DNA from: a methanogenic archaeon mixed culture ISO4-G1
GTDB taxonomy: Archaea; Thermoplasmatota; Thermoplasmata; Methanomassiliicoccales; Methanomethylophilaceae
DNA: 64,000 bases
NCBI GenBank assembly: GCA_001563305.1
Contig: CP013703.1
Location: forward strand, 744,001-808,000
Reading direction: 5' to 3'
The position numbers were made by a program, and so were the translations under genes. This document shows, one piece after another, positions 35,540 to 44,594 of this stretch (position 1 is its first letter; every line of letters begins with the position of its first letter). Below the pieces are notes generated by a model that did not search any database, was not told the origin of the DNA, and saw nothing but the letters and a program-made list of their open reading frames with translations.

Positions 35540-36220
35540 GTATTGTTATTAATTAATGTAGTAACTTTATTAGAATTATTAATTGCGGTTTATATTTGCA
35601 TTATGGATTTTAACTTAATTAATTAAGTTAATTGCTTTATTAAGTATATTTTTAATGCTAAATGATATAGTGCAATTGATGTGTGATAAAAATTAATGTG
35701 ATAACTTAATTAGCATAATTATTGAAGCTAAAACTAAAGTGCAACATGAAACTTGAATTAGAGCGAATTTAATTAAGTAGATAACTTAACTACATTAATT
35801 TTTATTAATAAATGATATGAGCAAAGAAAAATTGATAAAATGAACATTTTTGCACAATATTTTGAAAAATATAAAAAAACAGAGCAAAATTATCAAAATC
35901 AATCAAAAATTGAATGAAATTGGATCACCGTCTGTCAACGACGGTCTCCCGAATATCAACTTAATTTAGGCATTTTTGATACGAAACCCCACTACCTTTT
36001 GATGAAGATGTCGAGATCAAAGGATTTCCTGCATTATACGATCATTTTTGGCAAAAAATGCAGCGCACATAGAGATTTCCGGAGGATCCTTCTTCATAAT
36101 TCCTCATTTCTCGATGCGAAACTGCTCTTGATCCTTGCACAATTCTTTGTTCTAATGTATGAGCATTAATTAATTAGTTGATAACGTATTATACTAATAA
36201 AATAAATGTATCACATTAAC
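35540..36220. other. 680-bp AT-rich convergent gap with palindromes and recurring AACTTAATTA
   Basis: No ORF is convincing. A 22-bp perfect palindrome lies at 35610-35631 (core AACTTAATTAATTAAGTT). AACTTAATTA or one-to-three-mismatch forms recur near 35563, 35704, 35782 and 36183, several preceded by GAT. TTAAGT-AGATA-ACTTAA (about 35772-35788) is a further dyad. A GC-richer hairpin, ACCGTC-TGTCAAC-GACGGT, lies at about 35927-35945. Both flanking genes end here, so the gap is not needed for their promoters. Confidence 0.55.
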
Positions 36221-36979
36221 TCAATGGAAAAAGCCTTTCCAGAGCCTAGATGCAAGGCCGGGGAAGTGATATGAGATGGAAACGATGAGTTTGTTCTTGA
36301 TTCCGCATACGGATCTCTTCTTCCCCTTTTCCGCTGCGATCAGAGCTTTCTGCACGACAGCCTCTTTAGTGACCGCTCCGTTGAACACCCTCGGCGGAAC
36401 GTTGTTCTCGGTGACCGTGATGTCTATGAACTCCGTCTTCACCCACCCGGGAGAGACCTCGGTGACCGTGATGCCCTTGTCCTTCAGCTCGAGCCTCAGT
36501 GCGTTGCAGTAATGCTTCACGAAGGCCTTTGTGGATGCGTAGATGTTCAGATAGTACATCGGTATGTAGGCCGATGCGGAATCGAGTTCGATGATGTGCC
36601 CTCCGTTCTCCATGAACGGGATGCAGCCGTCGGTGATGTCGACCGTGGCGCACACGTTGAGGTCGATCATGGAACGGGTCGTTTCCCTCGGGAGTTCCCA
36701 GGTCATGCCGAACTTCCCGAACCCTGCGCAGTTCACAAGGTATTTGATGTTCGGTCTTTCCGAATCGATGGTCTCAAGGAGCGAGTCGATGCAGGACCTG
36801 TCGGTGAGATCCATCGCGAAGATGCGTGTAGAAGTATTGAGGGAATCGGCGACGGATTCCATAAGTTCTTTTCTCCTGGCAACGAGCCAGATGGAGTCCA
36901 GACCTTTGGAATCCAATTGTTTGCAGAATTCCTCTCCCATGCCGGAGGAGGCGCCGGTAACGATGGCTATCGTTTCCAT
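36221..36979 (-). CDS. Short-chain dehydrogenase/reductase
   Basis: The 252-aa classical SDR has the NAD(P)-binding TGASSGMG at 8-15, the NCAG motif at 83-86, a catalytic Ser in ELDSASAY near 134-136, and Tyr147/Lys151 in YASTK. The Arg pair in VARRKEL after strand 2 suggests NADPH preference. It probably reduces a carbonyl or oxidises an alcohol; the substrate is unknown. Its ATG overlaps the TGA of an upstream 31-aa membrane peptide (TGATG at 36981-36977), indicating coupled translation. Confidence 0.9.
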   Translation of the reverse strand: METIAIVTGASSGMGEEFCKQLDSKGLDSIWLVARRKELMESVADSLNTSTRIFAMDLTDRSCIDSLLETIDSERPNIKYLVNCAGFGKFGMTWELPRETTRSMIDLNVCATVDITDGCIPFMENGGHIIELDSASAYIPMYYLNIYASTKAFVKHYCNALRLELKDKGITVTEVSPGWVKTEFIDITVTENNVPPRVFNGAVTKEAVVQKALIAAEKGKKRSVCGIKNKLIVSISYHFPGLASRLWKGFFH

Positions 36980-37074
36980 CAGACGAAGACGGAGGCCATT
37001 GCCACGAGTGCGACGACGACCATGATCCCGACCATCAGGATAGCACGAAACTTAGCCTTCTGTTCCTTGTTCAT
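36979..37074 (-). CDS. 31-aa single-helix membrane peptide coupled to the SDR gene
   Basis: The minus-strand ATG at 37074 opens a 31-codon ORF: a basic N-terminus (MNKEQKAKFR) followed by one hydrophobic helix (AILMVGIMVVVALVAMASVF) and a TGA that shares bases with the SDR start (TGATG). A TATA box TTATATAT (about 37096-37104) lies at the spacing for a near-leaderless transcript. Coupling and charge pattern support a real small protein with its N-terminus inside; it may anchor or modulate the SDR. Confidence 0.65.
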   Translation of the reverse strand: MNKEQKAKFRAILMVGIMVVVALVAMASVFV

Positions 37075-37142
37075 ACCCTGTGGAATTTCATTCACATATA
37101 TAACGGTTGGATAGTCTGATACAGGGGATCAAAAGATTGTTA

Positions 37143-37166
37143 CGGTCCCGGGTTACCCCGGGACCG
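37143..37166 (-). terminator. GC hairpin after MscS copy 1
   Basis: CGGTCCCGGG and CCCGGGACCG form a perfect 10-bp stem with a 4-base loop, 23 bp beyond the channel gene's stop. The same hairpin, differing by one loop base, follows MscS copy 2 at 44549-44572. The flanking CTGATATGAGT is also shared. Confidence 0.75.
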
Positions 37167-37188
37167 CTGATATGAGTCGTTTGCTTAA

Positions 37189-38250
37189 TCAGTTTGCGTT
37201 CTCCGCTTCCATTCCCTCGGACTCGTAGGCCTGGTCGTAGACGTATGCGGTTGCCTCGCGCTTCTGCTTGGCAGTGGACTTCTCCGAGAATCCGTTGTCC
37301 GCATCCGCCTGGTTGATGACGATCTGCGGGTACGGGATCTGAATGCCCATCTCGTTGGCCATCCTGTAGATCTCCCTGTTGAGAGCTCTCCTGGCGGGAT
37401 AGAAGTCCTTCTCTTCACATTGCGCTAAGAACAGGAGGTTTACCGAGGAGTCGTTCATGTCCTGGACACCCTTGTAGTATGGTCCGTTGACGATGTAGGG
37501 GATCTTGTCCTTGATCCTGGGCATGTATTCTTTGATTGCGAGTTCCACGCTTTCAAGGTCGGCGGTATAGAAGATGGCGAGCTCGCATCTGATGTAGGAG
37601 AGGTCCTGGCTCTGGTTGACAACGGCATTGATCGTGCTGTTGTTCATGTACTTGATGTTGCCGCCCTCGTCCTTGATCTTGGTTGTACGGATTCCGATCT
37701 CCATCACGGAGCCTCTCCAGCCGTCCACGACGATGAAGTCGCCGACCTTGTATTCACCGTCGAAGACGATGAACAGTCCGGCGATGATATCCGCTATGAG
37801 CGACTGGGCTCCGAGACCTATGATCAGTCCCAAGATACCTGCACTGACAAGCAGTGTGCGGGTGTCGACTCCCCATGCGGAGAGGACCATGATGATCGCC
37901 ACTATGAATATAGCATATCTGGCGAAGCTGACGATCAGCCTGATCGCCGTCTGGAAGTGCGTATCCGTGGTGATCCTGTTCTTCAGCGCGCTGAGGATGA
38001 CGAACAGCAGCAGCGCAACGAACAGGATCTGGCAGGTCCTGAGGATGCTGGGTATGTCGTGGTATATGCCGTCGATGAACGAGTTACCGGTCGGGTCGTC
38101 TATGAATATCGATTCCGGACCGAAAATCTGTGCATCGAAGAATATCGCTATCGCTGAGATTATTCCCAGGATGACGAGGGCGACCATTATGATGCGGTTC
38201 TCCCTCTGAGCATCCGAGAGCTCTTGTTTTTCTGTTTTCTCTTTTGTCAT
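37189..38250 (-). CDS. Small-conductance mechanosensitive channel (MscS family), copy 1
   Basis: The 353-aa protein has a charged N-terminus, four membrane helices (about residues 20-40, 75-95, 105-130 and 135-160) and the MscS pore region LLVSAGILGLIIGLGAQSLI. The cytoplasmic beta domain begins at FDGEYKVGDFIVVDGWRGSV. The Ala/Gly-rich pore helix is characteristic of MscS channels, which open under membrane tension. It lies 38 bp after the giant surface protein gene 38289-44447. It is a close paralogue of 44595-45656: the last 250 residues are nearly identical, with differences concentrated in the first helices. Confidence 0.92.
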   Translation of the reverse strand: MTKEKTEKQELSDAQRENRIIMVALVILGIISAIAIFFDAQIFGPESIFIDDPTGNSFIDGIYHDIPSILRTCQILFVALLLFVILSALKNRITTDTHFQTAIRLIVSFARYAIFIVAIIMVLSAWGVDTRTLLVSAGILGLIIGLGAQSLIADIIAGLFIVFDGEYKVGDFIVVDGWRGSVMEIGIRTTKIKDEGGNIKYMNNSTINAVVNQSQDLSYIRCELAIFYTADLESVELAIKEYMPRIKDKIPYIVNGPYYKGVQDMNDSSVNLLFLAQCEEKDFYPARRALNREIYRMANEMGIQIPYPQIVINQADADNGFSEKSTAKQKREATAYVYDQAYESEGMEAENAN

Positions 38251-38288
38251 TTTATCAACTCATATCATTGACTGTCTTGTAGATTGTT

Positions 38289-41200
38289 TCATGAGGGGAC
38301 GATAAAGTCGTATGTCTTCTTTTCAACTCCTCCTTTCAGAATCTTGATCGTAAGTGTCTCTCCGCCTGTTACTCCGGTACTATAGGCCATGTCGTATTCT
38401 TGGGATAGATTCTCACCATTGTAGTACTGAAGCATGCTATCGCCCCTGTACAGTTGTATTGTGAAGTCCGACAAGTATGAGACGTTAAAGGTTATGGGCA
38501 CATGCAGTGTACCGTCCGATACGCTCGCGGAACCGAATGTAACGAACTCTTGGACCGTGAAGCTTATGGTGGAATCGTCTGTGAAGGGCTCGTAGTTGGT
38601 ATTGCCTCCGGTTGTCACTTTTACGTACACCGTTTCTCCGGCCGAGAGTGCATTGAGCTGCTGGGTCGTGAGTTCGTTCGTACGACCGTTATCAGAGTAG
38701 TACGAGAATGAGGGGGTTAGTCTGGATTTGAGTGTACCAGATGTGCTCACAGAGTACCCTTCGACTTTAGAGACTGATCCAGGTACAGTCCACGAATCAA
38801 CTGCCTTCGAGACCGTGAACGTGCTTCCGGAAACTGCGAACCCTGCATTGTAGTTGGTGTCGGCCGCAGTCACCGCATAGACATAGTATGTTCCGGCATC
38901 GATGCTTGTGGATGTCAGCGTTGTGGGCCACACGGTCGCGTTGGAAGCCACGTTGTCGGCTGTATATGTGCCTACGGTCGAATAGTACAACGTGGTCGCG
39001 CCGGTCGTGTTCTTGGTCACACTGGGTGCGGATGGTGTTGTCGATTGGCCGTATGTGTATCCAGTCATTGAGACGCTGACAGTATCATCCGCCTTCTGGA
39101 CGACGAACGAGATTGTCGTAATATCGGTGAACGCATTGTAGTTTTCGTTACCTGTTGTGGTTGCTTTGACGTATATGGTCTGGCCAGCATTCACTGTGAC
39201 GATGTTATCGACAGGTACCGAACGTGCCTCATTGGTGAAGTATGAGAATGTCGGAGTTATTCTGGACGCGAGGGTTCCATCGATGACGACATCCTGTCTG
39301 TACACTTTGGACGCCGATGGTGTCGTGGTCCACGAATCAACTGCCTTCGAGACCGTGAACGTGCTTCCGGAAACTGCGAACCCTGCATTGTAGTTGGTGT
39401 CGGCCGCCGTCACCGCGTAGACATAGTATGTTCCGGCATCGATGCTGGTGGATGTCAGCGTTGCTGGCCATGCGGTCGCGTTAGAAGCCACGTTATCAGC
39501 CGTATATGTGCCCACGGTCGAATAGTACAGCGTGGTTGCGCCGGTCGTGTTCTTGGTCACATTGGGTGCAGAGGGGGTCTCTGACTGGCCGTATGTGTAT
39601 CCCGACATTGTGACGCTCACCGTATCATCAGCTACCGCCACGACGAACGAGATGGTAGAGCCGGACATGGGCTTGTAGTTGGTGTTGCCTTCAGTTGTGA
39701 CCTTCACGTAAACCGTTGATCCGGCCGAGAGTGCGTTTAGCTGCGACATGGTGTATTCGTTTGTACGGCCAGAATCGGAGTAGTAGGAGAATGTCGGCGT
39801 CAATCCAGACTTGAGGGTTCCGCTGGTCTGCACAGGTTGTCCGTACACTTTGGATACGGATGCAGATGTAGTCCAATAATCATCCGCCTGCTGGATGACG
39901 AACGAGAGCGATGTATCGGTGAAGGCGTTGTAATCGTCATTGCCTGCAGAGGTGATCTTGACATATACTGTGGTTTCTGCATTCACAGAAGCAAGGTCGC
40001 CAATGGGATCTTCGCGGGCTGGATCGTTGTAGTAGGAGAATGTCCTAGCGATACCGGATTTGAGTGTTCCGCTGGTCTGCACAGGTTCTCCGTACACTTT
40101 GGACGCTGATGGTGCAGACACCCACTCATCATCCGCCTTCTGGATGACGAACGAGATCGTATCATCCGTGAATGCGTTGTAGCGGGTGTTTCCTGCTGTG
40201 GTGACCTTCACGTATACGGTCTGTCTAGTTTCAATAGTATCAAGGTCATTGATGTCGTCTGTGCGGCCCTCGTCAGTGAAATAGCTGAATACGGGTGTCA
40301 ATCCGGATGTGAGAGTACCGCTGGTGACAACGTTCTGACCGTATACTTTGGACGCCGATGGTGTCGTGGCCCATGAATCTTCCATCTTCGAGATGCTGAA
40401 CGAGATTGTCGAATCTGAGAAGGCTTTGTACTGGGCGTTGCCTTCGGTGGTCACCTTGACGTAGACCGTGGTTCCGATATCCAGTTCATCGAGGTCAAGG
40501 ATGCCGATTGTGCGATCCGGATCCGAGAAGTAGCCGAAGACCGGAGTCAATCCGGACACGAGTGTTCCGCTTGTGACCACAGGTTGTCCATACTCCTTGG
40601 AGGCCGATCCAGGCTCATCCCATTCATCATCGGCCCTAATGTCCTGCGTCTTTTTGGCGTAAGTGTGTATGTAAGGTGTTGCCGCACCCGTTTCGTTGAT
40701 GACGATCAGATATAATCTGCTCTGAAGGTCCTCGAATTGTCCGCTGAAGCTGCGATCGGTTAGGACCAGCGCCTCCGAAGATACCAATGTGTATGTTCCG
40801 GGAGTGTCCTCGGAGTAGAGGAATATCGTGAATTCCCCATCATCATAGGTACTGCCATTGTAAGCGATGGTGCTGCCGACAACCGATGTGTACAGGTCCG
40901 TGTAGGAGGCTACTGTAATCGATCCCAGTTGTTTTGGATCCTGACCGTCGATTTCGATCTTCAGAGTGTAGGATTGATCCCTGTCCCAGGGTTCGTATGT
41001 ACCGGTCATAGTGACCGAGGGATCTCCGGAAGGTATGGTGCTTAGCGGGACCGTGAGTACACTGTCGTTGTCCCAGTAGAGCACGAGGTTACCGCTGTAG
41101 TTCCTATGGAGGGTGACGCTGTATTTCATGTCGTCCCCGTCCAATCCGAACATATCGCAAACGAAACCCGTTTCGACTAGTTCGGTTGCGAGCACATAGT

Positions 41201-44200
41201 CCTGGCTGTCGATCTCGACAAGCAGACCGACGTAGACGTCTGTAGTGAAATCGGTGATCGTGAACTCCACTTCGTAGACCTCCTCCTGCTGTGCCGATTC
41301 CGGCAACGATTGCTTAGTTCCGGGCACGAGGTTCTGGCATTCGGGGTCGGTGTAAAGACCAATGGTCATACCGCTCGTATTGATTTCATACACGTCTGTA
41401 CTAGCGGTGAGTGTGCTACCGGCTATTGAAGCATCGATGTAGAATGTTTCCGTGTTATCGTTCGTAGGCATGACGTCGCCACCGCTCATGATTCCCGACC
41501 AGTATTGGCCGACGAGTGCGACGGGTATCCTTGTGAACGACGATGTGATCGGGATCGGATCCATGGAAACGGGGCTCGTTCTGCCCGAATCGGTGAACAG
41601 CATGAAGGACAGGTCCTCGAGGTCGTCCGAATTGATGGTGACGTCGTATATGGTCGCAGAGTCGAGCTTGTACACATTGACCGAAGCAAGTGGCTGTGTC
41701 CAGATATTGCCATACATGGATGGGTACTGCAAATATTCCCCGCGGACCTCCCAGTAGTACTGCGTATTGTATTCCAAAGACGCGGAGGTTATGGTCCCCT
41801 GAGGGTTCTGGTGTAAATCGACTGAAGCAAGGATGTCCCCACCATCAGCTGTCTTGATGTACAGTGTGGCCGAATCGGTGTCACCGGTCACGGTGAAGTC
41901 GTAGTTCACGGTGTTGCCGAACGTCTCCAAGACGTCCCAGTCGATATCGGTACCAGTGACTTGGACATAATCGTCGACCATCACCCCTCCCTGAACAATC
42001 GCAATATAATACTCATAATGGCCGGATATGTTCTCAGTAAAGGTGTATGTAGCGGATGCCGCGGTTAGGTTCGTGGTACCGAGTTCTCCTTCCCTGGTCT
42101 CATCCAGCAATCTAATGCTCATACCGTTATAGTCGCCGTTATTGACTGTAACCTTGACAACGATTCCCGTCTCAATAGAAACATTCTGGATTTCCACTGA
42201 TACATTGTTCACGGTGATGTGCCCATACCAGCCGGTATCACTGCTGCCGTGAAGCACTCCGAAATCATATCTGTGGCCGTATATGATCCAGTCTTCATCC
42301 AGCACGCCGGTGGTTATCCGCTCGGAAACTGATATCGTAGTCAGAGTTACTGAGGAATCGTCTGCGTCCTTGACGTAAATTGTCGTGTTTTCAACGGTGT
42401 CGTTTATTGTTACACTGTAGTGAATAGTCTTGCCGACTTGGGAGAGGTCGTACTCAATGGTGTTCTCAGTCTCTACGCTATCGGAATAATAGGATTCGTT
42501 TCCTGAGATGGTAACATCGTATTCGGTCTGGTAACTCAAATCGTCAATGGTTCCTTCATTGAGACCGACAGTAAGGTCGACACTTCTGTTCGTATCGTAG
42601 TGATTGGTCACAGTCAGCACCGGTGTATCGGTGTTGCCTTCCACAGTGATGCTGTATTCGATGGCAGCCCCTTTGCCCCTGATGTAGTTGACGGTTACTG
42701 TGGTGGGCACGACGGGGTCCTCCTCTGTGGAGATGGTCTCCTCGACGAAGGTCTCGTCCTCGGTGGAGACCACAAGCTGGTACTCGTGTTCGTATTCCAG
42801 GTCCTCTATGGTGCCTGTATTGGATCCCTCTACAAGCTCCAACGTGTAGACGGCGGTTCCAGAGTCCATCAGGTACAATGTCACGGTCTGACCGCTGCCG
42901 GTGACCGTCACGGAATAGGAGATGGTGTTCTCCTCGGCCGTAAGGCTCTCCAGTTCAACGGAGATCGCCGGACCCTCGGTGGTGACCTCCTGGCTGAAGT
43001 AGGTCTCGGTTCCGGAGGAAGCTGAGAGGACATACGTATGGTTGTACAGCAATTCCGTTATTGTGGCGGTGTTCGTTCCCTCCGTCAATGCGATGGAGTA
43101 GACGCTCGTCGAGGTCTCCGGATCGGTGAGGTCCAGCAGGGCATCCGTAATGACCCCGGTTACGGTTACGGTGTATTCAATCGTGTTCAGCACCGGGGTG
43201 ACGCTATCTAGGTTGACTTCGGATGCTGCTGTGGTGATCTCGCTGCTGTAGTATGTGGCGGTCTCTGACGATACCGTAAGGACATAGGTGTGCTTGGAGC
43301 TCAGACCGGTAATGACGCCCTCGTTGTATCCGTTGACAACGGAGACCGAATAGACCGATGCGGATGTCTCTGGATCGTAAAGGTCCAGTGTGGTCGGCTT
43401 CTGGAGCCCCTGTATGGTCACGCCGTACTCTATCGAATCAGAGGTGACCGTGAGATGATCGAGATCCACCGACGGGGACAGTGTGGAGACGTCTACCGAG
43501 AGGTACGATTCGGTTTCCGACCAGACCTTGATCGTGTATGTGTGGGATTCTTCCAATCCTGTGACCGTCTCTGCAAGACGTCCTGTTGTGAGTGGGCTCT
43601 GGTACACGACAGTGCCTGTCACAGCATCGTACATCGCCACGTAGCCGGTTTCGTCGTCACCGTGCAGGAACACGGAGAAGTATATCGAATCGTAATCGGG
43701 TTCGGTGGTGAGCAGTTCCGCCCAGACCGGCATTCCTGGGATCTCTACAGATTTCAGTACCAGCAGGGTCATTTCCCCTGCTCTTACATCTACCGTATGG
43801 TCCCGATAACCGTTCAACCCTGGTATGCTGTTACTTTGCTGGTTATCTATGATTTGCTCTTTGTACACCAGGCTTCCGTTCTCGTATACGCATGCGAAGT
43901 AGGCTTCATCCTCCACTGCATCCACAAGTTCTATGGAGTATGTGAGATAACCCTCGCTGAAGCTGGCATCCAGATAGACCTGGACATCCACATTGGCGAT
44001 GGCGGGGACCACGACTGCGGCTACTGCGACCATGGCCACGAAAGACGACGCTATCACGGTGCTCGCAGAGACCGAAACGGCCGATGCCGATGCAGAAGCC
44101 GCTGTCGAGGCAACCGTTGACGCAGAGGATGCAGTCGTTACAGTGGCCGATGTTGAAGAGGCCGCAGACGATCCAGATGTAGCCTGAGCGGAGGACGTAT

Positions 44201-44447
44201 CCTGTGCACTCTGGCTGCCGTTGAGTTCCTTGTTGAGATCCTTCAGGTCCTCCTGATCCTGGGTGGAGTTGGAATGACCTGCCATCGGCATGTCATCATA
44301 ATTGTTGTGGTACTCGTCGATGTAATCGAAATTGCGGTACCTTTGCGTAGTGGACTCTGGAACATTGTCGAATTCCGAATACCTGTTGTTATTCGGCTCA
44401 GGCAAGTTGTGATATTCGTCGAACAGAGTCCTAACCCCGTTATGCAA
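38289..44447 (-). CDS. Giant repeat-rich surface protein, copy 1 (2052 aa)
   Basis: The protein has a polar N-terminal region with EYHNLPEPN and FDYIDEYHNN, an Ala/Ser-rich linker and one membrane helix (about 128-152, FVAMVAVAAVVVPAIANVDV) that should anchor it with the C-terminus outside. A series of about 75-residue Fn3-like beta units follows (pattern I-x-Y-x-V-T-V-x-G then VYSxxL). From about residue 1270 come six units of about 80 aa with SASKVYGQ and TVYVKVTT, and two of another type with SGYTYGQS, like bacterial MBG/Ig-like adhesin repeats. The start codon is TTG (44447); the Met at MPMAGH is an alternative. A TATA box lies at 44458-44466. It is likely an adhesin or cell-envelope protein. 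Confidence 0.88.
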   Translation of the reverse strand: MHNGVRTLFDEYHNLPEPNNNRYSEFDNVPESTTQRYRNFDYIDEYHNNYDDMPMAGHSNSTQDQEDLKDLNKELNGSQSAQDTSSAQATSGSSAASSTSATVTTASSASTVASTAASASASAVSVSASTVIASSFVAMVAVAAVVVPAIANVDVQVYLDASFSEGYLTYSIELVDAVEDEAYFACVYENGSLVYKEQIIDNQQSNSIPGLNGYRDHTVDVRAGEMTLLVLKSVEIPGMPVWAELLTTEPDYDSIYFSVFLHGDDETGYVAMYDAVTGTVVYQSPLTTGRLAETVTGLEESHTYTIKVWSETESYLSVDVSTLSPSVDLDHLTVTSDSIEYGVTIQGLQKPTTLDLYDPETSASVYSVSVVNGYNEGVITGLSSKHTYVLTVSSETATYYSSEITTAASEVNLDSVTPVLNTIEYTVTVTGVITDALLDLTDPETSTSVYSIALTEGTNTATITELLYNHTYVLSASSGTETYFSQEVTTEGPAISVELESLTAEENTISYSVTVTGSGQTVTLYLMDSGTAVYTLELVEGSNTGTIEDLEYEHEYQLVVSTEDETFVEETISTEEDPVVPTTVTVNYIRGKGAAIEYSITVEGNTDTPVLTVTNHYDTNRSVDLTVGLNEGTIDDLSYQTEYDVTISGNESYYSDSVETENTIEYDLSQVGKTIHYSVTINDTVENTTIYVKDADDSSVTLTTISVSERITTGVLDEDWIIYGHRYDFGVLHGSSDTGWYGHITVNNVSVEIQNVSIETGIVVKVTVNNGDYNGMSIRLLDETREGELGTTNLTAASATYTFTENISGHYEYYIAIVQGGVMVDDYVQVTGTDIDWDVLETFGNTVNYDFTVTGDTDSATLYIKTADGGDILASVDLHQNPQGTITSASLEYNTQYYWEVRGEYLQYPSMYGNIWTQPLASVNVYKLDSATIYDVTINSDDLEDLSFMLFTDSGRTSPVSMDPIPITSSFTRIPVALVGQYWSGIMSGGDVMPTNDNTETFYIDASIAGSTLTASTDVYEINTSGMTIGLYTDPECQNLVPGTKQSLPESAQQEEVYEVEFTITDFTTDVYVGLLVEIDSQDYVLATELVETGFVCDMFGLDGDDMKYSVTLHRNYSGNLVLYWDNDSVLTVPLSTIPSGDPSVTMTGTYEPWDRDQSYTLKIEIDGQDPKQLGSITVASYTDLYTSVVGSTIAYNGSTYDDGEFTIFLYSEDTPGTYTLVSSEALVLTDRSFSGQFEDLQSRLYLIVINETGAATPYIHTYAKKTQDIRADDEWDEPGSASKEYGQPVVTSGTLVSGLTPVFGYFSDPDRTIGILDLDELDIGTTVYVKVTTEGNAQYKAFSDSTISFSISKMEDSWATTPSASKVYGQNVVTSGTLTSGLTPVFSYFTDEGRTDDINDLDTIETRQTVYVKVTTAGNTRYNAFTDDTISFVIQKADDEWVSAPSASKVYGEPVQTSGTLKSGIARTFSYYNDPAREDPIGDLASVNAETTVYVKITSAGNDDYNAFTDTSLSFVIQQADDYWTTSASVSKVYGQPVQTSGTLKSGLTPTFSYYSDSGRTNEYTMSQLNALSAGSTVYVKVTTEGNTNYKPMSGSTISFVVAVADDTVSVTMSGYTYGQSETPSAPNVTKNTTGATTLYYSTVGTYTADNVASNATAWPATLTSTSIDAGTYYVYAVTAADTNYNAGFAVSGSTFTVSKAVDSWTTTPSASKVYRQDVVIDGTLASRITPTFSYFTNEARSVPVDNIVTVNAGQTIYVKATTTGNENYNAFTDITTISFVVQKADDTVSVSMTGYTYGQSTTPSAPSVTKNTTGATTLYYSTVGTYTADNVASNATVWPTTLTSTSIDAGTYYVYAVTAADTNYNAGFAVSGSTFTVSKAVDSWTVPGSVSKVEGYSVSTSGTLKSRLTPSFSYYSDNGRTNELTTQQLNALSAGETVYVKVTTGGNTNYEPFTDDSTISFTVQEFVTFGSASVSDGTLHVPITFNVSYLSDFTIQLYRGDSMLQYYNGENLSQEYDMAYSTGVTGGETLTIKILKGGVEKKTYDFIVPS
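38790..39605. repeat. 540-bp tandem duplication inside surface protein gene 1
   Basis: The block starting CACGAATCAACTGCC at 38791 recurs at 39331, exactly 540 bp away and in frame (180 codons). Over about 275 bp the two copies differ at only a handful of positions. One copy spans a SGYTYGQS-type unit and its neighbour. Confidence 0.85.
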
Positions 44448-44548
44448 TCGCTTTTTGCATATAAATTTTAGAGCGCGATTGCAAAGAGAAGGAACAAAAT
44501 CGGTGTGCCAGCGATTCTTCTTGGATAACGCCCGCAGAGAAATAGGTA

Positions 44549-44572
44549 CGGTCCCGGGTTGCCCCGGGACCG
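44549..44572 (-). terminator. GC hairpin after MscS copy 2
   Basis: A perfect 10-bp stem, CGGTCCCGGG/CCCGGGACCG, lies 23 bp after the stop of MscS copy 2. It is almost identical to the one at 37143-37166, so the duplicated unit includes its terminator. Confidence 0.75.
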
Positions 44573-44594
44573 CTGATATGAGTTGTTTTTCTAA

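Noticed and set aside
35540-36220. Considered as a replication origin
   Set aside because: It is AT-rich with palindromes, but no orc1/cdc6 gene or recognisable origin recognition boxes are nearby; left as unexplained.
38289-44447. Repeat arrays in the surface genes considered as CRISPR
   Set aside because: The repeats are long, in frame and protein-coding, with no spacer pattern; no CRISPR array or cas gene was seen in the window.
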